From an uncultured Saprospiraceae bacterium (GTDB taxonomy: Bacteria > Bacteroidota > Bacteroidia > Chitinophagales > Saprospiraceae), in contig CALDTZ010000053.1 in NCBI GenBank assembly GCA_937924805.1, forward strand, positions 1 to 64,000: a stretch of DNA of 64,000 nucleotides. The letters are read 5' to 3'. The translations under genes were made by a program, and so were the position numbers. This document shows, piece after piece, positions 35,130 to 44,130 of the stretch (within the stretch, counting starts at the first letter, position 1; every line of letters starts with the position of its first letter). The notes beneath the pieces were generated by a model. The model was not told the DNA's origin. It did no database searches and saw nothing but the letters and a program-made list of their open reading frames with translations.

Positions 35130-38100
35130 ATTATCTCCAAAAAATATTATATATTACTTATTTTAATATCATGGTGTTTCAACCTTAATTCACAGCCTAT
35201 TTCTGAGGAAATAAGCCTCGATTTAGGGCAAAATAAATGCGATTTTATATCCCAAAAATTGATTATACCTTCTTCAATTCAATTTTCAATCAACGATACT
35301 ACTTTACTATTTCCTTCAAAACACATTTTTGTGGAAAATAAAAAAATCTCACTTAACTATCTAAATGAGCTTTCAACAGATAGTTTACGCGTGATTAAAC
35401 TCAATTTTAGAACCTTATCTGACGACTTTAGTGATCATTTTTTTTTGATATCAGAAGATGACCTTGTCGAAAAAAACGATCAAGTTTTTATCGAATATGA
35501 TATGCCATATAACTACAAAAAAGATCCCATAATACAATCAAATAAAATGAATTATGCAGGTAGTTTTTCTAGAGGATTTTCTGTCGGAAATAGTCAAGAC
35601 CTAGTATTAAATTCAAATTTAAACTTGCAACTTCAAGGAGACTTAGGAGATGGGCTACTAATAAAAGCAACGATAACAGACGATAACCTCCCTATTCAAG
35701 CACAAGGAAACACACAAGTTTTACAAGAATTTGAACAAGTCTATATTGAGATTTCTAAAAACAAGACAAAACTAGTTGCTGGTGATTTTCGTCAATCTTT
35801 AGTTAAAAATTATTTTCTGAAATATGCCAAGAAATCAAAAGGCGTAAAAATTGAAAATCAAACAGTCTTACCTAATAATCAAACACTTAAAAGCTATAGT
35901 TCTTTTGCAATTTCAAGAGGCAAATTTAATCGACTAATGCTCGAAACATCTGAAGGGAACCAAGGACCATATCGGTTAGAAGGAGGTCAATCTAATGGGT
36001 TTTATGTCGTATTATCTGGAACAGAAAAGGTCTTTAAAGATGGCGTACTTTTAAAAAGAGGGTTTGATCAAGACTACATTATTGACTACAATGGCGCCAC
36101 AATTGAATTTACCTTACAATGTCTTATCGATCGTAATGCTAGAATTATTGTTGAATATGAATATGCTGATCAATCGTATTTAAGGACATTAACCACAGTA
36201 GGTATAAATCATAACAAAGGTGGATGGACTCAGCAAGTTGATTACTATTTAGAACAAGACAGCAAAACTTCAACTGGTGCTCAAACATTAGATTCAATCG
36301 ATTTGTCTATTTTAGGTAGTGGAGGTGATAATCCTCGATTTCTTGTAAAAAATGCAATTAGAGAAATAGATGAAGAAAACAATTCAGAAGTAGAATATGG
36401 CCTTGACCAAAATGGAAATCTTTTCTTTCCAAAAACAGAAGGAAATCAAGGATATCGAGCTAACTTTTCCTTTGTTGGAGAAAATCAAGGAAACTATATC
36501 ATTGATTTAGATGTAAACGCAAACGGTAGAGTTTATAAATACATTGGAGCCAATCAAGGAAGTTATGAACCTGTAATACAATTAGTTGCGCCTCAAAAAC
36601 GCCAATACCTTAATTATAATGCTTCTTATCAATCGAAAAACAATTGGGGTATGACAAATGAAGTCATTTTAAATACTCTAGATAAAAATCGTTTTTCATC
36701 AATCGATGATGGTGATAATTATGGTTTATCTTGGTTTGGAGCATTTAATAAAAATTTCATCCTGTCAAAAAGAGATACAAGTCATCCACTATTACTAGTC
36801 ACCAAAATATCTGGGGAACTTAAACATAAAAACTTTCAACCTTTAAACCCGTATAGATCTCCAGAATTTACTCGAGACTGGGCATTAGATAATACTGACT
36901 CTCTTTACTTTGAAGATTTGGGGCAAGTTTCTTTATCGTTATTTAAATCAACAGCTAACAACACAAATTATACTTTTAATTTATTTAACCGACGTGAAGC
37001 CTACCTAGGTACAAAACAGGTAATAAGTACACAACAAAAATTAAAATCAACAGATATAAAAGGAGACATTAGTTACCTAAAAGCAAAAGACATTCGTCAT
37101 AATAACACCTTTTTAAGGCCAACTTTTAATTTAAAACAATACTTGGGCAAAAGAGATTCTAGTTGGCATATATCCATGAATTCACTGATCGAAAATAAAA
37201 AAACAATCAATATAGTTTCGGATTCGCTCAATCAAGAAAGTTTTGCATTTGAACAATATGCCGTTGGTTTGGGGAATGATAATGACAAAGATTATAATCT
37301 TCTATTTGGATATCAATATAGAAAAGATTTTGGTGTAAATGACAACACCTTTAAAAAAAGCCTAAATAGCCAAGATTATAACCTTACTGGTAGATGGAGT
37401 ACCTTTAAATCACTAAAAATAGATGGTGTCTTTAATTATAGAAACTTAGAGGTAGTTGATAGTGAAATAACAAATCAAACACCAAAAAAAACATATTTAG
37501 GAAAGATCAACTACAAGATAGACCTATTTAATAGCGGTATTAAAATAAATAGTTTTGCTCAATATTTAAATGGCCAAACAGCAAAGTTTGAAGATCAATA
37601 CGTGCAAGTACAAAAAGGTGAAGGTCAATATTCTTGGGTAGATGAAAATCAAGATTCTATTCAACAAGTAATCGAGTTTCGTTTAGCGGATTTCCAAGAT
37701 CAGGCAGAATTTATTAAAGTACCAATATTCAATAATGAGTTTATTGATGTTGAAGAAGAGGTATTTAATCAAACCATTTATATCTCGCCAAAAAAAATGA
37801 TGTCGGATTCTACTTCATTTTTTGGTAAGTCATTTTTAGAAAAACTATTTGTTACAAGTAGATACAAGATGAACCAAAAATTTCAAGATTCAAAAGATGG
37901 TTTTATTTGGTCGTTCAATCCAATCGCGTTAGATTCTACATTGATACTTTATCAATCTTCGAGTGACCACTCAATCATTTTTAATCAAGGAAACTCAACT
38001 TTTGATATAAAATTGGGGAAACGAACTATTTTTAACCGTAGAACTCAAATTTATGGTTTCGAACAGTTAGAGAAAAATGAATGGTATGCTACATCTCGAT

Positions 38101-38603
38101 TAACCCTAAAAAAAATTGATTTTAATATACAATCATCCATTGGTAGCGATATACGAATATTTGAAGCAAACCCTATTCGTAATATGGACATTAATTTTTT
38201 GCAGTTAGTTCCACAAATTAGCTATTTACCAAATACAAAATTTAGGTATCAAGTTTCTTATTCCTTTAAAGGAAAAAATAATGTAAATGTCGAAAACGCA
38301 TCTAAGGTTCAAATTCATAGCCTTGAAACTGAAGCTACTTGGCGAAGAACGTCAACAAGTCTTTTTCAGGGATCAATAGAGTATGCAAAAGTTCGTTATG
38401 ATGTAATTGGACCAGAAGATGTAAATTTTGTCCGATTAGATTTACTTGAGGGCTTAAAATCAGGAAATAATTTCCTTTGGCGTATTCAAATGTCGAATAA
38501 ACTTAACAAAGTCATGGAGTTAAACATCAACTATGAAGGTCGAAAAGTTGGAGAAAATCGGCTAGTACACCTAGGCAATGCGACAATTCGAGCCATTTTT
38601 TAG
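35130..38603 (+). CDS. Very large outer membrane protein of unknown function, apparent ATT start
   Basis: About 1,157 residues. The canonical-start frame begins at a TTG (35259), but the same frame is open upstream to a TAA at 35085-35087 and encodes an evident signal peptide (ISKKYYILLILISWCFNLNSQ), cut before PISEE. No ATG, GTG or TTG lies between that stop and the signal, so an ATT at 35130-35132 is the best start. The N-terminal half has a conserved-looking block (SFSRGFSVGNSQDLVLNSNL...ITDDNLPIQAQGNTQ...LVAGDF) familiar from uncharacterised Bacteroidota envelope proteins, followed by many beta-strands and a terminal ...GNATIRAIF, as in outer-membrane barrels. Function unknown. Confidence 0.8.
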   Translation: MISKKYYILLILISWCFNLNSQPISEEISLDLGQNKCDFISQKLIIPSSIQFSINDTTLLFPSKHIFVENKKISLNYLNELSTDSLRVIKLNFRTLSDDFSDHFFLISEDDLVEKNDQVFIEYDMPYNYKKDPIIQSNKMNYAGSFSRGFSVGNSQDLVLNSNLNLQLQGDLGDGLLIKATITDDNLPIQAQGNTQVLQEFEQVYIEISKNKTKLVAGDFRQSLVKNYFLKYAKKSKGVKIENQTVLPNNQTLKSYSSFAISRGKFNRLMLETSEGNQGPYRLEGGQSNGFYVVLSGTEKVFKDGVLLKRGFDQDYIIDYNGATIEFTLQCLIDRNARIIVEYEYADQSYLRTLTTVGINHNKGGWTQQVDYYLEQDSKTSTGAQTLDSIDLSILGSGGDNPRFLVKNAIREIDEENNSEVEYGLDQNGNLFFPKTEGNQGYRANFSFVGENQGNYIIDLDVNANGRVYKYIGANQGSYEPVIQLVAPQKRQYLNYNASYQSKNNWGMTNEVILNTLDKNRFSSIDDGDNYGLSWFGAFNKNFILSKRDTSHPLLLVTKISGELKHKNFQPLNPYRSPEFTRDWALDNTDSLYFEDLGQVSLSLFKSTANNTNYTFNLFNRREAYLGTKQVISTQQKLKSTDIKGDISYLKAKDIRHNNTFLRPTFNLKQYLGKRDSSWHISMNSLIENKKTINIVSDSLNQESFAFEQYAVGLGNDNDKDYNLLFGYQYRKDFGVNDNTFKKSLNSQDYNLTGRWSTFKSLKIDGVFNYRNLEVVDSEITNQTPKKTYLGKINYKIDLFNSGIKINSFAQYLNGQTAKFEDQYVQVQKGEGQYSWVDENQDSIQQVIEFRLADFQDQAEFIKVPIFNNEFIDVEEEVFNQTIYISPKKMMSDSTSFFGKSFLEKLFVTSRYKMNQKFQDSKDGFIWSFNPIALDSTLILYQSSSDHSIIFNQGNSTFDIKLGKRTIFNRRTQIYGFEQLEKNEWYATSRLTLKKIDFNIQSSIGSDIRIFEANPIRNMDINFLQLVPQISYLPNTKFRYQVSYSFKGKNNVNVENASKVQIHSLETEATWRRTSTSLFQGSIEYAKVRYDVIGPEDVNFVRLDLLEGLKSGNNFLWRIQMSNKLNKVMELNINYEGRKVGENRLVHLGNATIRAIF

Positions 38604-38656
38604 TCAAATACACATTCGTTATAGACCAAAATGAACATTTTAACGGTTTGCTTACT

Positions 38657-38664
38657 TATATTTG
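38657..38664 (+). promoter_or_regulatory. Candidate -7 element for the metalloprotease
   Basis: TATATTTG matches TAnnTTTG, 47 bases upstream of the ATG at 38712. No TTG at -33 spacing. Confidence 0.3.
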
Positions 38665-38711
38665 TTAACACATAACTGATTTACTTTTAACTAATTAAAA
38701 ATCAACCCAAC

Positions 38712-41700
38712 ATGAAAAGATTTTTGACATTCATTTTGCTAATATCATTATCTCTTACTGCTTTTTCTCAAAGTATGTGGACACCCGTCAATGAAAATGA
38801 TTTTAGTGAAGAACTAAGAACGAATAGAGAAATTGTTCCAGACAGATATCAGACATTTGAATTAAATGTAAAATTATTAAAGAAAACGCTACTTACAGCT
38901 CCTCTTGATGATCCAAAGAGCATTGAAGATGGTATTTTGTTAGATATTCCTTTAGCAGATGGTACTCTTGAAACATTTAAAGTTGTTTATGCACCAATTA
39001 TGCATCCTACTTTAGCGGCTAAATTTCCTACAATTAGATGCTATAAAGTTTTATCTACTGATTCAAAACTTGTTGTTGGTAGAATAAATACTGGTGCTTT
39101 CGGATTTAGAGCATCTATACGATCTTTAAACGGAAGAGTATTTATCGATAACTATTCAGAATCGAATGAAAATTATTATATCAGCTACTATACTGTAGAT
39201 CATATAGAAACATTGCCAGAAGGTCATGTTGTATGTGGTGTTGATCATACGGATGCAGAAATGATCACTCCCTCAAATTTTACCGACACTAGAAGTGCAG
39301 CCGATGTCAGCTTTCTAAGAAAATACAGAATGGCTGTAGCTTGTACTGGAGAATGGGGTGCTGCTCAGGGTTCTATGACAAATGCTATGAGTAAAATCGT
39401 AACAGGTACAAATCGTCTTACCCAATTATATGAAGAAGAAGCAGCAATTACTTTTGAATTAGTGGCTAATAATGATAACGTCGTTTTTATGGATGGTAAT
39501 ACTGATCCATATTTTAAGCCGAATGAAGGAAGAGAACTTATTGGTCAAAACACTGGTGTTTTGAATGAATTCGTAGGTTCTGCTAACTATGATATCGGTC
39601 ATGTTTTTACAATTAACTGTACCGATGGAGTTGCAGGTATTGCTGCACTTGGATCTGTTTGTCAAAATAATAAAGGTAATGGGGTAAGTTGTGTTGGTAA
39701 TAGCAATATTACAAACTTTATGATTTCTACAACAGCGCATGAAGTTGGTCATCAATTTACGGCAACGCACACTTGGTCAAATTGTGGTGAAGAGAATAAT
39801 CAAAATAACCTTTCACCTGGAACTGCTTATGAGCCATGTAGTGGTTCGACAATATTATCATATGCAGGCGGTTGCCCAGGTGGTAATAATATAAGTAATG
39901 GTGATCCTTACTTTCATGTATCTTCCTTTGAGCAAATGTATTTGTTTTCTCAGGAAGCTGCAGGAAATCCTTGCTCTGAAAAAATTGATATAAACAACCA
40001 TTTTCCTGAAGTAAGCCATGAGTATACAAGTGGTTTTACAATTCCTATAAGTACTCCATTTAGTTTAACTGGTAAAGGTATCGATGAAGATGGCGATGAA
40101 TTAACTTATGTTTGGGAACAACACGATTTAGGACCAATAAGTATTTGTGGTTCTCCAATTGGAAATGCTCCTGCATTTAGATCGTTTACACCAACAACAA
40201 GTCCAACAAGAGTTTTCCCTTCATTAAATAAGATTCTTGCAAACAATTACGATAAAAGTGAAGTACTTCCAACATATACTAGAGATATGGAGTTTTACTT
40301 TACAGCTAGGGATAATCACCCAGGTGGAGGTATCGCATCATGGACTAAAGTGAAATTTTCTACAAATGTAAATGCGGGTCCTTTCTTTGTTACCTCTCCG
40401 AATGTTCCTAATGAAACAATGGAAGTAGGAAAAACCTATAATGTAACTTGGGATGTAGCCAATACCGATATTGCGCCTGTAAATTGTCCAAGAGTTGACA
40501 TCTACTTATCTACAGATGCTGGGCAAACATTTCCTTATTTGTTATTTAAGGATACGCCAAATGATGGTAGCGAAAATTTGTTAGTTCCTAACTTTACTGG
40601 TACAAACTGTAGATTACAGATAAAGGCTTCAAACAATATCTTCTTTGATATAAATAATTACAACTTTTCGATTGTTGAACCATCCGAACCTAGTTTTTAT
40701 TTTGGATTATCAGAAAACTATGTAGATGTATGTATTCCAGACATTATTGAAATTGATATTCAGAGTGAATCATTCTTAGGTTTTGATAATGACATTGCAC
40801 TTTCAGCTACGCATAATCTTCCTGAAGGAACAACCGTAACCTTTGAAAATGATGTTCTTGTACCTTCGGAAACTACGAAAATGGTCATAGATATGACCAA
40901 TGCCAATGGCACAGGCGAATTTGTAATTGATGTAGTAGGAACAGCAATGGGATCTGATGTATTAACACAGAGTTTGAATTTAACTGTTGTAGGTACCGAT
41001 TTTTCTGATTTAGCATTAGTAAGCCCTGCCGCAGGTGTAACAGGTATCGAACAAGTACCTACATTTTCTTGGGATAAAGCTAAGAATTCACAAGGGTATA
41101 CTTTTGAATTAGGTACCAACCCAAGTTTGGGATCAACATCGCTTATTTTTGAAGAAAATTTACAAGACACATTTCTAGTGTCAACTGAAATCTTGGATAT
41201 CGGAACATTGTATTACTGGAAAGTAACTGCTAATAATACATGTGCTTCAGAAACTACTCCATTGAATACATTTGGTACAGAAGCATTAAGCTGTGCTTCC
41301 TATTCAGCAAATGACTTGCCAGCGAATATAAGCTCTTCGGGCTCACCGACTATAGAAAGTTTGATTTACCTTGAAGGTGCAGGGCAAGTAACGGATGTTA
41401 ATGTAAGACTTCTACAAGGTTCCCATGGAAACACAGGAGACTTGGTCTTTACATTGATTAGTCCAATGGCTACTGCTGTTGAATTAGTTGTAAACAAATG
41501 TAACTTTTCTGTAGATTTCAATATGGGGTTTGATCAAGAATCGCCCAACAATATTTCTTGTCCATTAAATACTGGAACGACCTATATACCTGTTGGTGAT
41601 CTTAGTCTTTTTAATGGTGAATCCATTGTTGGAGACTGGATATTGAGACTAGAAGACACAAATTCAGGTGACGGTGGTCAATTTACTACTTTTGAGTTGG

Positions 41701-42341
41701 ATGTTTGTTCAAATGCTACATTAGATGGACCAGCTATTGCTAATAATAGTGGATTGTGTGTTCCTACTGGTGGTGCAAATGCACTTCAAATTTCAGACTT
41801 AGAAGTAACAGATGCAAATAACAGTGATAATGAAATTGTTTATACTATAGTACGATTACCTTCTTATGGTAGTCTATCAATTAAAACGGTTCCAGCTGTC
41901 GTTGGTGATCAATTTACACAAGCAGATATTAACAACCTTAAAGTGCGTTATATGCATGATGTTGTTACTGAATTATCTGATTCATTTGACTTTACCGTTA
42001 TTGATGGTGAAGGAGGATGGGTTGATATTACGACATTTGACATCAATGTAGATGATAGTTGTATTGTGAATGTAAATGATGTCGATGCTAATTTTGCAAT
42101 CAATATTTTCCCTAATCCGACAAATGATGTGATTAACATCGATGTTAAAGCGGTTGATCAAAAAGATTATTCAATCCAAATATTTGATCTTAAAGGGCAA
42201 TTAATGACAAAAAAACAAATAGGGTCTAAATCTAGCTTTGTAGAAACGATGGATGTTTCTCAATTTAATTCAGGAATCTATATTGTTAAAGTTATAAGCG
42301 AAACAGGTTATAATGTTTCAAAATTTACCATTCAGCGATAA
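38712..42341 (+). CDS. Secreted reprolysin-like metalloprotease with P-domain and T9SS type A signal
   Basis: 1,209 residues. Signal peptide MKRFLTFILLISLSLTAFSQ, a pro-region (about 25-195), then a metzincin catalytic domain (about 200-425) with HEVGHQFTATH: His343, His347 and His353 bind zinc and Glu344 is catalytic. The usual Gly of HExxHxxGxxH is a Thr. Later parts are an Ig/fibronectin-like region, a proprotein-convertase P-domain (about 860-1000, NVRLLQGSHGNTGDLVFTLISP-like), a cadherin-like segment (about 1015-1115) and a type A sorting domain (about 1130-1209, NIFPNPTNDVINIDV). Likely a surface or secreted protease for protein degradation. The C-terminal additions help stability or substrate attachment, by analogy. 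Confidence 0.93.
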   Translation: MKRFLTFILLISLSLTAFSQSMWTPVNENDFSEELRTNREIVPDRYQTFELNVKLLKKTLLTAPLDDPKSIEDGILLDIPLADGTLETFKVVYAPIMHPTLAAKFPTIRCYKVLSTDSKLVVGRINTGAFGFRASIRSLNGRVFIDNYSESNENYYISYYTVDHIETLPEGHVVCGVDHTDAEMITPSNFTDTRSAADVSFLRKYRMAVACTGEWGAAQGSMTNAMSKIVTGTNRLTQLYEEEAAITFELVANNDNVVFMDGNTDPYFKPNEGRELIGQNTGVLNEFVGSANYDIGHVFTINCTDGVAGIAALGSVCQNNKGNGVSCVGNSNITNFMISTTAHEVGHQFTATHTWSNCGEENNQNNLSPGTAYEPCSGSTILSYAGGCPGGNNISNGDPYFHVSSFEQMYLFSQEAAGNPCSEKIDINNHFPEVSHEYTSGFTIPISTPFSLTGKGIDEDGDELTYVWEQHDLGPISICGSPIGNAPAFRSFTPTTSPTRVFPSLNKILANNYDKSEVLPTYTRDMEFYFTARDNHPGGGIASWTKVKFSTNVNAGPFFVTSPNVPNETMEVGKTYNVTWDVANTDIAPVNCPRVDIYLSTDAGQTFPYLLFKDTPNDGSENLLVPNFTGTNCRLQIKASNNIFFDINNYNFSIVEPSEPSFYFGLSENYVDVCIPDIIEIDIQSESFLGFDNDIALSATHNLPEGTTVTFENDVLVPSETTKMVIDMTNANGTGEFVIDVVGTAMGSDVLTQSLNLTVVGTDFSDLALVSPAAGVTGIEQVPTFSWDKAKNSQGYTFELGTNPSLGSTSLIFEENLQDTFLVSTEILDIGTLYYWKVTANNTCASETTPLNTFGTEALSCASYSANDLPANISSSGSPTIESLIYLEGAGQVTDVNVRLLQGSHGNTGDLVFTLISPMATAVELVVNKCNFSVDFNMGFDQESPNNISCPLNTGTTYIPVGDLSLFNGESIVGDWILRLEDTNSGDGGQFTTFELDVCSNATLDGPAIANNSGLCVPTGGANALQISDLEVTDANNSDNEIVYTIVRLPSYGSLSIKTVPAVVGDQFTQADINNLKVRYMHDVVTELSDSFDFTVIDGEGGWVDITTFDINVDDSCIVNVNDVDANFAINIFPNPTNDVINIDVKAVDQKDYSIQIFDLKGQLMTKKQIGSKSSFVETMDVSQFNSGIYIVKVISETGYNVSKFTIQR

Positions 42342-42360
42342 GCGCTAAATAAAAATGATC

Positions 42361-42396
42361 AAAGGGGTTATATGATATCATATAACCCCTTTTTTT
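42361..42396 (+). terminator. Strong intrinsic terminator after the metalloprotease
   Basis: A perfect 16-bp palindrome (arms 42361-42376 and 42377-42392, beginning AAAGGGGTTATATGAT) followed by further Ts. The perfect palindrome has no separate loop, so about four central bases would stay unpaired in RNA. Confidence 0.9.
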
Positions 42397-42468
42397 GTCT
42401 TTAAAAATAAGTGTAATATAGTTCAGCTATAAAATATAAGTACTCATTTTAATGTTTTACTTACATAA

Positions 42469-43086
42469 ATGAAAACCCATATCTATATACTTTTCATCTT
42501 TTTGTTGATTCAACAAAATCTATTTTCACAATCATTTGATGAAAAAGGAATAGGTATTCAATACTATGGTGAAAATTTAACTCGATTGGGAATAAAAATC
42601 AATTACGAAACCCCAATATTTAGAAAAAGTATAAACACAAGCGCGAATAGCGACAATCGATTCTTAAAAAAACAACGGATTTATATATTAAATTCAACGG
42701 TAACAACCTATCGACATAAAGGCTTGCATTATGGTCTTATCGTAATGCCTGAGCTAATAAAAAGAACAATCTTTCCTTCTGGGTTTAAAATTGAAAACAT
42801 ACTTGGCATTGGTTATCATCGATCATTCTTAACAGATCCAACTTTTATTTCGGATGGTAATGGAGGGTTTAAAAAAGTACCATTAGCTGGACAGAATTCG
42901 GCATTGATATTTACCGGTTTTAATTTAGGCTATGATATGAGAATGAAAGAAAAATCTCCGTATAGCTTTTTCATTGGTGGGGGATTATATTTTAGATACC
43001 CACATAATAGCCTCGTATTACCAGGAATCACTTTTAATATGGGTTTTTGCAGGCATTTTTCATTCAAAAAGCAATCCAATGAATAA
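42469..43086 (+). CDS. Small outer-membrane beta-barrel-like protein
   Basis: 205 residues with a signal peptide (MKTHIYILFIFLLIQQNLFSQ) and alternating aromatic/polar strands (GIGIQYYGENLTRLGIKINY, HYGLIVMPELIK, YSFFIGGGLYFRY) typical of small outer-membrane barrels. No family name was recognised. Its last 8 bases overlap the start of the hydrolase lipoprotein gene, so the two are translationally coupled and probably act in the same place. Confidence 0.75.
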   Translation: MKTHIYILFIFLLIQQNLFSQSFDEKGIGIQYYGENLTRLGIKINYETPIFRKSINTSANSDNRFLKKQRIYILNSTVTTYRHKGLHYGLIVMPELIKRTIFPSGFKIENILGIGYHRSFLTDPTFISDGNGGFKKVPLAGQNSALIFTGFNLGYDMRMKEKSPYSFFIGGGLYFRYPHNSLVLPGITFNMGFCRHFSFKKQSNE

Positions 43087-44128
43087 AACATTCCTTTATA
43101 TATTTTTACTATTGGTTTCAACATTGGTTCAATGCAAAAAGGAAAACTTATTTGAAACGAATGCTGAACATCATTTTTTCTTGGAAACAGATCGTGCCTT
43201 TTTACCGATTACCGTAGAAGGGAATACTACTTCAAAGACCTTCTTACTTGTCGTTCATGGTGGTCCCGGAGGTACTGGACAGATTTATAACACGTATGGT
43301 TCGTTTACAAAAATAGAAGAGGAATTTGCTGTCGTTTATTATGATCAACGATGTGCTGGAAATGCACAAGGAAATTGTGATTTAAAAATCTTAGGTGTTG
43401 AAACCCATATTCAAGATTTAGAAAAGATTATTGATCTTATAAAATTCAAATACGGTGACGATAGTGATCTGTTTATGTTAGGTCATAGTTGGGGAGGTAC
43501 ACTTGGATTATCCTACTTAATAGATCATGAAAGACAACAAAAAATAAAAGGTGCTTTTATTATAAGCGGACCGCAACGATTTGATGTATATGCTTCACGA
43601 GTAGTAGACATGATTGAATTTTATGGGGATCAACAAATAGCTATTGATAAAAATAAGGGACCGTGGAAAAGTCTTCTTAATGATGTAGATGAGAGGTCGT
43701 CTCCTAGCGTCGATAACATTACAACAACAAATTTGGCCGCTCAAACTGCTCAAAAATTAATGTCTGATTCCATTTCTACGGTATCATTGGATTTAAGTCT
43801 TAATGATATCATAGGAAGTATATTTGGTTCTGACGGTACAGGACGTTTTATTCAATTTATGAACAATTTAGCTTCAACTAAGATTTGGGATGAATTGCTT
43901 ACCTATGATATTTCATCTCAACTCGAAAATATTACTATCCCAATGGCTATCTATTGGGGTAAATTTGATTTTATTGTACCCCCAGTCTTTGGAAATGAAA
44001 TTCATGATTTAATTGGTTCCAATGAAAAAGAATGCTTCGAATTTCCTAACTCGGATCACTCTCCAATGCTAACGGAAAGATCCGATTTCAACCAAAAAGT
44101 GCTTCAATTTATTTACAAATACAAATAA
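43079..44128 (+). CDS. Alpha/beta hydrolase lipoprotein
   Basis: 349 residues from the ATG at 43079-43081, which opens a lipoprotein signal ending STLVQC (Cys19); a longer in-frame extension overlaps the previous gene and is rejected. Catalytic features: oxyanion-hole HGGPGG (60-65), nucleophile elbow GHSWGG (135-140, Ser137), acidic residue in YWGKFDFIVPP and a His in SDHSPM near the end. HGGPGG with GHSWGG resembles proline iminopeptidases, but sequence alone cannot fix the substrate. The stop lies 2 bases from the end of the convergent acyl-CoA dehydrogenase gene. Confidence 0.88.
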   Translation: MNKTFLYIFLLLVSTLVQCKKENLFETNAEHHFFLETDRAFLPITVEGNTTSKTFLLVVHGGPGGTGQIYNTYGSFTKIEEEFAVVYYDQRCAGNAQGNCDLKILGVETHIQDLEKIIDLIKFKYGDDSDLFMLGHSWGGTLGLSYLIDHERQQKIKGAFIISGPQRFDVYASRVVDMIEFYGDQQIAIDKNKGPWKSLLNDVDERSSPSVDNITTTNLAAQTAQKLMSDSISTVSLDLSLNDIIGSIFGSDGTGRFIQFMNNLASTKIWDELLTYDISSQLENITIPMAIYWGKFDFIVPPVFGNEIHDLIGSNEKECFEFPNSDHSPMLTERSDFNQKVLQFIYKYK

Positions 44129-44130
44129 AA

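Noticed and set aside
42974..43078. Upstream extension of the alpha/beta hydrolase
   Set aside because: The frame is open, but the lipoprotein signal begins at the ATG at 43079 and the extension overlaps the previous gene.
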